Origin: Chloroflexota bacterium
GTDB taxonomy: Bacteria > Chloroflexota > Anaerolineae > UBA4142 > SHND01
Length of the DNA stretch: 38,524 bases
Direction: 5' to 3'
NCBI GenBank assembly: GCA_029778615.1
Contig: JAKOPZ010000281.1
Location: 1-38,524 of the forward strand
Part shown: in pieces, positions 1 through 7,027 of the stretch
Position numbering within the stretch: the stretch's first letter is position 1
Layout of the letters: every line of letters starts with the position of its first letter
The notes under the pieces: model-generated
The model's database searches: none
What the model was told of the DNA's origin: nothing
The model's input: the letters and a program-made list of their open reading frames with translations, nothing else
Program-made: the position numbers and the translations under genes

Positions 1-174
1 ATCTCCCTTGCGTGCTCAAGTCGTGCAATCGGGCAACAGACTGTGGTGCCGCAGGACACTCGGATCAAACTCCTCTACGGACTCGTGGCACCAATCAAAA
101 ATCCGATCTCGGACGCAGATGGAATCATGCCTTCCCAGTTTCATCCAACTGTTGGTGCGCCGCAAGGCGAATGA
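1..174 (+). CDS. C-terminal fragment of unrecognised protein (5' end outside window)
   Basis: Frame 1 is open from the first base to TGA at 172-174, giving 57 residues with no start inside the window. The peptide contains stretches such as QDTRIKLLYGLVAPIKNP and looks more like ordinary protein than the other frames, which are rich in Arg, Cys and Ser. I do not recognise a family. Downstream lies only repeat-rich spacer. It could equally be non-coding; the call rests on reading-frame openness and composition alone. Confidence 0.35.
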   Translation: MSLACSSRAIGQQTVVPQDTRIKLLYGLVAPIKNPISDADGIMPSQFHPTVGAPQGE

Positions 175-196
175 CGAACTCCCTTGAAAATGTTTT

Positions 197-264
197 GTAG
201 TGACGAATTCATTCGTCCGCCCGGGGAAACGATTGAGGCGATGTCGTTCATCGCACGTTACTAC
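197..264. repeat. 68-bp interspersed repeat R2, copy 1
   Basis: The element starts GTAGTGACGAATTCATTCGT and ends CATCGCACGTTACTAC, so its ends GTAGTgACG and CGTtACTAC are inverted copies of each other. A second 68-bp copy at 9498-9565 shares both ends and the internal GAGGCGAT block. It behaves as a small non-coding palindromic element of REP or MITE type; mobility is not shown. Confidence 0.75.
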
Positions 265-390
265 GAGCTGTTACGACGCGCTGTTACGACGCGGCGCCCA
301 TTTTCATTGGCTGCGGGTGAGCCAACGGCTCATGGACAACTCCTCTAATTTGGCTTGCGATATTTCGTCGGTGAAGGTGTGCAAAGGGGG

Positions 391-424
391 AAAACAAAAA
401 ACCGCACAGAAAGATTCTGTGCGG
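391..424 (-). terminator. Rho-independent terminator for the NnrS-like gene
   Basis: Read on the minus strand there is a perfect 9-bp stem (CCGCACAGA 402-410 with TCTGTGCGG 416-424, 5-nt loop) followed by a T-rich run opposite the A tract 391-401. It lies about 180 bp downstream of the stop of the minus-strand gene at 604, the only gene it can serve. Confidence 0.75.
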
Positions 425-603
425 GACTTGCCCGATGAATTGAATCTAGCTGCGCGCATACTAACACAGATTGCCGCGTTTGCGCGCGGTTGTTGATTTC
501 AAAGACCTGACAGGTTTCTACAACCAACGCTTGATGTATCGCGTGCGCTCTGAACATCGCGGAGGGTGTACCGAAAACGTACGCGCCCCAAATCTGTCAG
601 GTC

Positions 604-2046
604 TCATTGCGCGCGAAACGTTCGACCCAACACAATCGCCAACACCAACACCGCGCACCAGCCGATGAATCCCGACAGTCCCCACAACAGCAATGCAAAT
701 TCCGATTGTGGAAAAAATGTTGGCACCACGCGCAAGAACGCGGCGGCGTTGCCCAAAACAAACAGCCACATCACCAAATCGGGGTCTGCCAACGCGCGTT
801 TGCCACTGAACCCCGGCGCCATACGTACCGCCATCCCAAAAATCAACAGCGTCAAAAATCCCACGAACAACGCGTGCCGCGCCGCATCTTGCGGAATCGA
901 AATCATTTCGTTGATGACCGGCAGCGCGCGCAGTAAATCCAACACACTCGCAATCACGAGCCACGCGAACGCGGAATAAATCAACAGTTCAAAGCGTCCG
1001 TACTCGCCATTGTCGGGAAAATTCGCGCGCGATGGTTTTCGCAACGGGTCATGCACAGGAATCGCTTTGCCCGCAGCATCGCGTTCCGCAAAGCGCGATT
1101 CAAATTTGTTGCGACGCGGCGGCGCATCCGGACGGCGCCGCAAGAGGTCCAGCTGCGTCACAAAAATAAAAACACAGACGTTTAATAAAATGACGCCCAC
1201 CACCGCGAGCGCGTCAAACACAATCAAGTTGATAAAATTCGCGCGCAGGACGCGTCCTGTCAAAAGCAGTACATCGTCAATACTCGCGACGAGGTACGGC
1301 GAAACGCGCAGCGCGAGCCCCAGCACATAAAAAATTGTGAGCGTGCGCCAAATGCCGCGCGGCGGGAGCGCGAGGCGTAGAAAGAGCGGCAGATTGCGAA
1401 GCGCAAACACAAAGGTCATCGGCAGCGCGACGCCGTACAACATCAGATTGATAATCAGCTGGTCATAGCGCGGCGCCAGCACATTCTTGAGCTGCGACAC
1501 GGTATTCCACACGCCGAACAGATTAAACCAGAACGCGAGCAGGAACGAAACGAACGCGAGTTGCGCCAACGGTTCGATGGAATACGCGGGCGCGTCCCGC
1601 GTCAATTTTTTTTCGGCGCGTTCGGTTTGCACGAGCATCGAAACGATGACGAGCATTCCGCCCAGTTCCAACAGCGCGGAAACTAAAAACAGCGCGCGCA
1701 AGATTTCATTCGTGCCGACCATCCCAGCCAACGGCTGAATCACCGTCCGCAACACAATGCCCGTGACGAGCAAACCGAACGCGTACGGCAAACGCGCGGT
1801 TCCTTTCAGATTCGTACCGCGCAGTCTGGGCAAAAAGTACAGACCCATGCCCAACACAAACAACCCCATCCAGCCAAAGAGCTGCGCGTGCCCATGCGCC
1901 TGCACCAGCGCGCTGTACCATGCACCGGGCGTTATGCCCAACGCGAGCGCGGCAACCAGAAAGGCGCCATAACCAAAACCCGCGCTCAGCGCAATTGCCA
2001 GCGCGGCGTACAAGAATGGTTCATGCAAACGACGCGACCAATTCAT
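604..2046 (-). CDS. NnrS-like polytopic membrane protein
   Basis: About 480 residues with roughly twelve hydrophobic segments. The signature near residues 40-60, AHGHAQLFGWMGLFVLG, carries closely spaced His residues and resembles NnrS-family proteins, which are haem- and copper-containing membrane proteins tied to nitric oxide tolerance and also resemble haem-copper oxidase subunit I. A soluble Arg/Pro-rich loop (around 320-365) splits the membrane segments. The start at 2046 is chosen because GGAG lies 9 nt upstream; an in-frame ATG at 2076 has no Shine-Dalgarno sequence. It is divergent from the DoxX-like gene, across a spacer with repeated CAAATG words. Family assignment is from memory of motifs; the ligand role of the His residues is inferred. 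Confidence 0.6.
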   Translation of the reverse strand: MNWSRRLHEPFLYAALAIALSAGFGYGAFLVAALALGITPGAWYSALVQAHGHAQLFGWMGLFVLGMGLYFLPRLRGTNLKGTARLPYAFGLLVTGIVLRTVIQPLAGMVGTNEILRALFLVSALLELGGMLVIVSMLVQTERAEKKLTRDAPAYSIEPLAQLAFVSFLLAFWFNLFGVWNTVSQLKNVLAPRYDQLIINLMLYGVALPMTFVFALRNLPLFLRLALPPRGIWRTLTIFYVLGLALRVSPYLVASIDDVLLLTGRVLRANFINLIVFDALAVVGVILLNVCVFIFVTQLDLLRRRPDAPPRRNKFESRFAERDAAGKAIPVHDPLRKPSRANFPDNGEYGRFELLIYSAFAWLVIASVLDLLRALPVINEMISIPQDAARHALFVGFLTLLIFGMAVRMAPGFSGKRALADPDLVMWLFVLGNAAAFLRVVPTFFPQSEFALLLWGLSGFIGWCAVLVLAIVLGRTFRAQ

Positions 2047-2152
2047 GACCGAATGCTCCGACGAAAAAGTTTGCATCGAATTTCACAAATGAATGCGCGA
2101 AAGAGATGGCAAATGTCCCCCAAAATATGGTATTCTATAGGAGTGGGATGGG

Positions 2153-2192
2153 ACAAATGACAGATGTAACAAATGTATGCAGATGGCATAAT
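2153..2192 (+). promoter_or_regulatory. Possible activator site and -10 box upstream of the DoxX-like gene
   Basis: ACAAATG occurs at 2153-2159 and 2169-2175, and CAGATG at 2161-2166 and 2180-2185, making an imperfect direct repeat of two 13- to 17-nt units. CATAAT at 2187-2192 is a reasonable -10 box, but no -35 box stands at the right distance, as in activator-dependent promoters. The binding protein is unknown. Confidence 0.3.
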
Positions 2193-2252
2193 ACGGGCGT
2201 CAATCGTTAATAGGAAAACCTGAGGAGAGAGACAAGTCACCACCGTAGTGTG

Positions 2253-2879
2253 ATGACAAGTCAAAAACAAACAATCATGGAAAGCATCAAAAATTTCTTG
2301 CGCCCTCGCAACGTCGAAATTCAAGACCCGCCCATCGCCAAATTCATTTTTGGCAACACTGCTTTTGCGTGGGTCTGGCTGGTCGTGCGCGTCTGGCTCG
2401 GCTATCAATGGGTGGACGCTTCGCTTCACAAAATCACGAACCCGGCGTGGGTCGAAACCGGAACGGCGCTCAAAGGTTACTGGACGAATGCAATTGCGGT
2501 TGACCCCAAACCCGTCATCGCGTTTGACTGGTACCGCAACTTTTTGCAATTCATGTTGGACGCTCAAGCATATACCTGGTTCGCCAAAGTGATTGCGTAC
2601 GGTGAATTGCTCGTCGGCATCGGTTTGATTCTCGGTGCATTCGTCGGTATCGCCGCCTTTTTCGGCGCATTCATGAACTGGAACTTTTTGATGGCGGGCA
2701 GTGCCAGCACCAACCCGCTCTTGTTCGTCGTCGCCCTCTTGCTGGTCCTGGCATGGAAAACCGCCGGCTATTACGGACTCGACCGTGTGTTGCTGCCGAT
2801 GCTCGGAACGCCGTGGAAAGTAGGTTACTTGCTGAATCCCGGCGACCGCACACCGCAGCCACAACCTGTCAAGGCATGA
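2253..2879 (+). CDS. DoxX-family membrane protein
   Basis: 208 residues with four hydrophobic helices. The pattern of a first helix ending RVWLGYQWVDASLHKI, a long extracytoplasmic stretch rich in Trp and Tyr, and a second helix with YGELLVGIGLILG matches the DoxX/DoxD family, small quinone-linked membrane subunits (the name comes from archaeal thiosulfate:quinone oxidoreductase). The actual substrate cannot be told. The start is uncertain: AGGAG at 2223-2227 is too far from ATG 2253, and the later ATG at 2277 also lacks a Shine-Dalgarno sequence. It faces the response regulator gene across a shared bidirectional terminator. Confidence 0.75.
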   Translation: MTSQKQTIMESIKNFLRPRNVEIQDPPIAKFIFGNTAFAWVWLVVRVWLGYQWVDASLHKITNPAWVETGTALKGYWTNAIAVDPKPVIAFDWYRNFLQFMLDAQAYTWFAKVIAYGELLVGIGLILGAFVGIAAFFGAFMNWNFLMAGSASTNPLLFVVALLLVLAWKTAGYYGLDRVLLPMLGTPWKVGYLLNPGDRTPQPQPVKA

Positions 2880-2986
2880 CTCTCCAAAACGTCGAGCGCC
2901 TCCGGGAAACGTCAACGACGCCGCCCTCTGCAACGGTTTCGGACGTACCACAAAAGTACAAGACGAAAACAATTGAATACGCAACC

Positions 2987-3021
2987 AAAAATTCTCAAGC
3001 CAAGTGCTTGAGAATTTTTTT
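2987..3021. terminator. Bidirectional terminator between DoxX-like and NarL-type genes
   Basis: A 13-bp stem AAAAATTCTCAAG (2987-2999) / CTTGAGAATTTTT (3007-3019) with a 7-nt loop and flanking A and T runs. It separates two convergent genes and can stop transcripts from both sides; the minus-strand regulator stop codon lies only 2 bp away. Confidence 0.85.
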
Positions 3022-3022
3022 G

Positions 3023-3688
3023 TCAGTCTGTCGGGAGATGGTCTTGGACGCGATGTGTGACCGCGTAGGCGGCGGCTTCGGAACGGGTGGATAGATTCAG
3101 TTTGCTCAGAATCGAACTCACATAATTGCGCACGGTCTTTTCACTCAAAAACACCGCGTCGGCGATTTCCTTGTTGGTCTTGCCTTTGGACACCAGCGCG
3201 AGAATCTTGAGCTCTTGGTCGGATAAATCGGCAAAGGCTTCATCTTCGGCTTTACGCGACGCTTCGCGCACGCGCGCAAACACTTTTTGCATCAAGGTCG
3301 AATCCACCAGCGACTCGCCGCGCCCGATTTTTTCCAATGCCGTCACCAATTCGTTGCTGCCGATTTGTTTCAGCACATAGCCCGACGCGCCCGCCGCGAT
3401 GGCGTCAAACAACAATTCGTCTTCGGCATACGAAGTGAGCATAATAATTTTGATGTGCGGGTGCGCGGCAAGAATTTCGCGCGTCGCTTCGATGCCGTTC
3501 TTGCCCGGCAAGCGAATATCCATCACGACCACGTCGGGCTGATAACGCGCCACGCGGTCCATTGCTTCGCTCGCGTTGCCGGCTTCGGCAACCACCTGAA
3601 ATTGTTTGTTGCGCGATAACAGCGACTTGAGTCCCAAACGAACGACTTCGTGGTCGTCCACCAAAAGAATTTTCAGCGTTTTGCTCAT
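3023..3688 (-). CDS. NarL/FixJ-type response regulator
   Basis: 221 residues. Receiver domain (about 5-120) has the acidic pair D11/D12, phosphoacceptor D57 in [10 protein letters not shown], the Thr/Ser switch in MLTSYAE, and Lys in YVLKQ. The C-terminal half (about 155-215) is a LuxR-type helix-turn-helix with [22 protein letters not shown] and [17 protein letters not shown]. It is a DNA-binding transcription regulator, probably paired with the divergent histidine kinase at 3794. Start at 3688 is preferred over longer in-frame starts because the receiver fold begins at once and AAGGA lies about 10 nt upstream. Confidence 0.92.
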   Translation of the reverse strand: MSKTLKILLVDDHEVVRLGLKSLLSRNKQFQVVAEAGNASEAMDRVARYQPDVVVMDIRLPGKNGIEATREILAAHPHIKIIMLTSYAEDELLFDAIAAGASGYVLKQIGSNELVTALEKIGRGESLVDSTLMQKVFARVREASRKAEDEAFADLSDQELKILALVSKGKTNKEIADAVFLSEKTVRNYVSSILSKLNLSTRSEAAAYAVTHRVQDHLPTD

Positions 3689-3740
3689 GCTTGGTTGATT
3701 CCTTGTCTCGAGAATGTTCTGTGACGGCGCGGCGGTCAAA

Positions 3741-3793
3741 ATGACAAGTGGGTATGACGTGAGTTATAATTTTCGCCGGGCAAAAATTATAAC
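3741..3793. promoter_or_regulatory. Divergent promoter region with 11-bp dyad
   Basis: GTTATAATTTT (3763-3773) and AAAATTATAAC (3783-3793) form a perfect inverted repeat ending right before the kinase ATG. TATAAT (3765-3770) with ATGACA (3741-3746, 18-bp spacer) is a plausible promoter for the kinase. The symmetric copy gives a TATAAT on the other strand, facing the regulator gene. The dyad could be an operator for autoregulation. Confidence 0.5.
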
Positions 3794-5158
3794 ATGACAT
3801 TTCGATTCAAACTTTCTCCGCGCGCGCTGCGGTGGCTCGCCATCGTTTTGCCGGTGGCGTTCTGGGCGATTGTTTTGTTTGTGCGTTCCGCATTCATTAC
3901 CGGCACGTACAACCAAAGCGGCGTGCTTTTTGAACTGTTGACGATGGCTGTCGGCGCGACAGTTTTTTCGTACTGGATTTTTCTGGTGCTCGGCGAACGC
4001 GAAGCAGAAATTCAACGTCGTTCGATGCAGTTGGCGGCGCTCCATGACGCGGCAGTCGCGCTGACGACGGAACTGGAACTTGGGACGGTCCTGCAAAAAG
4101 TGGTTGATTTGGCGCGCGAATTGGTTCATGCCAAGTATGGCGCCCTCGGCGTTCTGGATGCCGACGGACGAGCCATCGAACAATTCATCACGTCCGGCAT
4201 TACCCCCGAACAGCGCGCTCAGATGGGCGCGCTCCCGCGCGGGCACGGACTGCTCGGTGCGTTGATTCGCGAAGGCAAAACGATTCGGATTCCCAATATT
4301 GATAAAGACCGGCGCTCGGTCGGTTTTCCCCCGAACCATCCGCCCATGCACTCGCTGCTCGGCGTACCGATTCGCTTCAAAGGACGCGTGATTGGCGATT
4401 TGTACATGACCGATAAACTTGGGCGCACGGGGGATTTGGCGCTCTTTACAGCGCAAGACCAGGACGTGCTCGAAATGTTTGCCACCCAAGCTGCCATCGC
4501 GATTGAAAACGCGCAGCTCTATCGCCAAAAACAACAGCTTGCCGTGCTGGAGGAACGCGAACGGTTTGGCATGGACTTGCACGACGGCATCATTCAATCC
4601 ATTTACGCCATCGGCTTGCAGCTGGAAGACGCGCAGGAGCGCATTGAACTCGAACCGCGTGAAGCCGCGAACCGCGTCCATGTAGCGATTCTCGGGCTGA
4701 ATGATGTCATCCGCGACATTCGCAACTATATTTTAGATTTGCGTCCACAACGCTTTCAGGGACGCGACCTCAAACGCGGGTTGGAAGAACTCGCGCGCGA
4801 GTTACGCGCCAACACGTTTTTGAACGTAAACCTCACCGCCGACGAATTGGAACCCAATTTGCTTTCCCCCGAGCAAACGGTTGAAATTTTGCACGTCGTC
4901 CAGGAAGCATTGACCAATATTCGTAAACACGCGCGCGCCAGTCAAGTGGAATTGGATTTGGTGCGCGATGCCGACGCGGTGATTCTTTCGATTGAAGACA
5001 ATGGCGTTGGCTTGGAAAACGCGCGGCGCGACAACGGCGGCGGCAATGGCTTGCCCAACATGCACGAACGCGCGCGCGCGGCGCGCGGTGATTTGAGTAT
5101 CGCGCGCGGTGAGCTGAACGGCACCCGCGTCGTACTGCGCGTGCCGGTGCCGATGTAA
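3794..5158 (+). CDS. Membrane sensor histidine kinase with GAF domain (NarX/DesK class)
   Basis: 454 residues. Two transmembrane helices (about 10-35 and 44-68) have almost no loop between them, so sensing is probably cytoplasmic or intramembrane. A GAF domain spans about 80-235. The HisKA_3 dimerisation helix has the phosphoacceptor H263 in GMDLHDGIIQSIYAIGLQLE. The HATPase domain shows an N box (VVQEALTNIRKHA), IEDNGVGLE, and GNGLPNMHERA near the C-terminus. Enzymes of this class autophosphorylate and pass the phosphate to NarL-type regulators; the divergent regulator at 3688 is the obvious partner, and the receiver protein at 5291 a possible second one. What the GAF domain binds is unknown. 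Confidence 0.92.
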   Translation: MTFRFKLSPRALRWLAIVLPVAFWAIVLFVRSAFITGTYNQSGVLFELLTMAVGATVFSYWIFLVLGEREAEIQRRSMQLAALHDAAVALTTELELGTVLQKVVDLARELVHAKYGALGVLDADGRAIEQFITSGITPEQRAQMGALPRGHGLLGALIREGKTIRIPNIDKDRRSVGFPPNHPPMHSLLGVPIRFKGRVIGDLYMTDKLGRTGDLALFTAQDQDVLEMFATQAAIAIENAQLYRQKQQLAVLEERERFGMDLHDGIIQSIYAIGLQLEDAQERIELEPREAANRVHVAILGLNDVIRDIRNYILDLRPQRFQGRDLKRGLEELARELRANTFLNVNLTADELEPNLLSPEQTVEILHVVQEALTNIRKHARASQVELDLVRDADAVILSIEDNGVGLENARRDNGGGNGLPNMHERARAARGDLSIARGELNGTRVVLRVPVPM

Positions 5159-5253
5159 TTTTCCCGCGCGCAGTTCCACGGCGTTTCCCCGTTATTTCCA
5201 CAGCCGGTGCGTTTCGTTCGCACTTGTCCCCACGTTTCTGTGACATCCGTCCC

Positions 5254-5282
5254 TTAACCGACCCCGCACTTTTCTCTATACT
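5254..5282 (+). promoter_or_regulatory. Promoter giving a leaderless transcript for the receiver protein
   Basis: TTAACC (5254-5259), 17-bp spacer, TATACT (5277-5282). The ATG at 5291 lies 8 nt after the -10 box, so transcription would start at or next to the initiation codon. Confidence 0.55.
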
Positions 5283-5290
5283 CGGCACCA

Positions 5291-5677
5291 ATGGAACGCA
5301 TCCCCATTTTGATTGCCGATGAACACCTTCAAGTTCGTACCCAGATTCTGGCGCGTCTCAATCGCGAACAAGACTTTAACATCGTAGGACTCGCGGATAC
5401 CAGCGCGTCGGCAGTCCGTACTGCAAGCGAAACCCATCCGTCAATTGTATTGATAGACCCAATGATGAGCGATGGTTTGGGTTTGGACGCGATTCGCCGT
5501 TTGCGGACGGATATGCCGGAGGTCAGCATTGTTGTCCTGACGGCGTTCACGGACACCGCACAAAAAATCGAACTCGCCAAACTGGGGGTGCGTTTCATTT
5601 TGAACAAAGGCATCGAATCGTACAAACTGATAGAGATGCTCCATCTTGCTGCCGATAGCAAGAATGGAACCCATTCC
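5291..5677 (+). CDS. Single-domain response regulator (receiver only)
   Basis: 129 residues forming one receiver domain and nothing else. It has the acidic residues D10/E11, phosphoacceptor D56 in IVLIDPMMSD, the Thr switch in VVLTAFTD and K106 in FILNKG. It lacks any output domain, so it may relay phosphate, act as a phosphate sink for the upstream kinase, or work by protein contact. No Shine-Dalgarno sequence is present and the -10 box is 8 nt upstream, suggesting leaderless translation. The stop codon TAA (5678-5680) is formed by the first three bases of repeat R1. Confidence 0.88.
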
Positions 5678-5804
5678 TAACTCATGTTACGCAGAATTGT
5701 CATTTCGAGCGGTCTGGCGAGAAATCTCGGTGGAAAAAACTGAGATTTCTCACAGAGTTTACCCCGAAGGATTGAGGGGTTCGAAATGACATGCGTAAGG
5801 TGAA
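5678..5804. repeat. 127-bp palindromic interspersed repeat R1, copy 1
   Basis: Nearly identical to 18534-18660 (inverted) and 30636-30762. The ends are complementary (TTACGCA...TGTCATTTCGA with TCGAAATGACATGCGTAA) and an inner pair GAGAAATCTC / GAGATTTCTC adds a second stem, so the single strand folds into a long hairpin. It has no coding capacity. It supplies the stop codon of the receiver gene. Confidence 0.9.
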
Positions 5805-5835
5805 TTCCTAATTATTCCCCACAGAGGAGCCCTCC

Positions 5836-6882
5836 ATGTCTGACCAGCTTTTGAATCGCCGCAAGTTTTTGACGCTTGCGGGAGCTACCGGTTTGGGTCT
5901 GGGCATTGCCGCGTGCGCGACGCCGCCGGTCCCGGCAGTGACGCAAGCCGCGCCGCCCAACCAAGAACCCGACGCCACGCCCACGCCGGACCAAGCCCAA
6001 GTCGTCGCCGAGATGGACGCGATGCACGAACAGGGCGTGACCGATTTTGTAAAAAATCTTGAAAAGAACAATGAAATTTTTTGGTCCCCGCAGATGCCGT
6101 TTACGATGGACGGTGATACCAAAGTGTTCAATATCACCATGAAACCCGTTTCGTGGGAAATTCAACCGGGTAAAACGGTGGACACATATTCATATAACGG
6201 CATTATCCCCGGTCCCGAAATTCGCGTGACCGAAGGCGACCAGCTGCGTTTCGTCGTGAAAAATGAATTGCCTGAAAGCTCTTCCATTCACTGGCACGGC
6301 GTGCATGTGCCAAACAAAATGGACGGCGTGCCATACGTGACCCAGCCGCCCATTAAACCGGGCGAAACGTTTACGTACGAGTTTCCCGCGAAAAATCCCG
6401 GCAGTCATATGTATCATTCGCACCACAACGCGGCAGACCAGGTGACGCGCGGCTTGCTCGGCGCATTTGTCATCGAACCCAAAGACAAAAGCACAGAGCC
6501 GGCATACGACAGCGATTACACGATGGTGCTGAACGATTACAATGTGGGCTTGACTATCAACGGCAAAAGTTTTCCCGCCACAGGCGCCATCGTTGCGAAA
6601 AAAGGGGAAAAGGTGCGCGTGCGTTTTATGAATGAAGGTCTGCAAATTCATCCGATGCACTTGCACGGTTACTATATGACCGTCTTTTCCAAAGACGGTT
6701 TTGACCTGCCGCAGCCATACCGCGCCGACGTGTTGACGATTGCGCCCGGCGAACGCTACGATGTCATTGTCCAAGCGGACGAACCCGGGGTGTGGGCATT
6801 TCACTGCCACATTCTCACGCACGCGGAATCGCCGCACGGGATGTTCGGGATGGTGACGGCGCTGATTGTAAACGAAACGTGA
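5836..6882 (+). CDS. Exported two-domain multicopper oxidase (laccase-like)
   Basis: 348 residues. The N-terminus has a Tat-type motif RRKFLTLAG followed by a hydrophobic stretch ending GIAAC, a likely lipobox, so the protein is probably exported folded and lipid-anchored. Two cupredoxin domains follow. Copper motifs are SIHWHGVHV, SHMYHSHHN, HPMHLHGYY and FHCHILTHAESPHGM. All four classical oxidase motifs are present, with the type 1 copper set (Cys, His, Met) only in the second domain; this fits two-domain laccase-like oxidases rather than copper nitrite reductases, whose type 1 site is in domain one. Substrate is unknown. GAGGAG lies 6 nt before the ATG. A strong terminator follows. Confidence 0.9.
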   Translation: MSDQLLNRRKFLTLAGATGLGLGIAACATPPVPAVTQAAPPNQEPDATPTPDQAQVVAEMDAMHEQGVTDFVKNLEKNNEIFWSPQMPFTMDGDTKVFNITMKPVSWEIQPGKTVDTYSYNGIIPGPEIRVTEGDQLRFVVKNELPESSSIHWHGVHVPNKMDGVPYVTQPPIKPGETFTYEFPAKNPGSHMYHSHHNAADQVTRGLLGAFVIEPKDKSTEPAYDSDYTMVLNDYNVGLTINGKSFPATGAIVAKKGEKVRVRFMNEGLQIHPMHLHGYYMTVFSKDGFDLPQPYRADVLTIAPGERYDVIVQADEPGVWAFHCHILTHAESPHGMFGMVTALIVNET

Positions 6883-6890
6883 CGATTCTA

Positions 6891-6924
6891 AACCTACGAG
6901 GTCTCGACCTCGTAGGTTTTTTTT
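6891..6924 (+). terminator. Terminator of the multicopper oxidase gene
   Basis: A 13-bp stem AACCTACGAGGTC (6891-6903) / GACCTCGTAGGTT (6906-6918) followed by eight T residues (6917-6924), 8 bp after the stop codon. Confidence 0.92.
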
Positions 6925-6926
6925 GT

Positions 6927-6954
6927 TTGACATGCCCCGCGATTCCCGTACAAT
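6927..6954 (+). promoter_or_regulatory. Sigma-70-type promoter of the P5C dehydrogenase gene
   Basis: Consensus TTGACA (6927-6932), 16-bp spacer, TACAAT (6949-6954). It starts right after the upstream terminator and predicts a leader of about 65 nt before ATG 7028. Confidence 0.75.
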
Positions 6955-7027
6955 CTTTGAGCAACAAAATTCACTGCCAAGCTGTCAAGTGAGCTGGACC
7001 CAGTCAAATTCCAATGGAGGAATTGTC

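Larger units (their letters stand above)
175..603. other. Repeat-rich spacer, 429 bases without a convincing gene
   Basis: The stretch holds one copy of the 68-bp repeat (197-264), a minus-strand terminator (391-424) and a 10-bp inverted pair GACCTGACAG (504-513) / CTGTCAGGTC (594-603). Short open frames here have no ribosome binding site and an Arg/Cys/Ser-rich composition typical of shadow frames, so none is called as a gene. Confidence 0.6.

Noticed and set aside
12-496. Two open frames at the left end as genes
   Set aside because: No ribosome binding sites, Cys/Arg/Ser-rich translation and overlap with repeat R2; frame 1 at 1-174 is the better candidate.
5678-5804. R1 as a tRNA or structured RNA gene
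   Set aside because: It contains GGTTCGAAAT, which recalls a T-arm, but no tRNA cloverleaf can be drawn and the copies are palindromic elements.
5836-6882. Copper nitrite reductase
   Set aside because: The type 1 copper motif is in the second domain with the full set of oxidase His motifs, unlike nitrite reductases.
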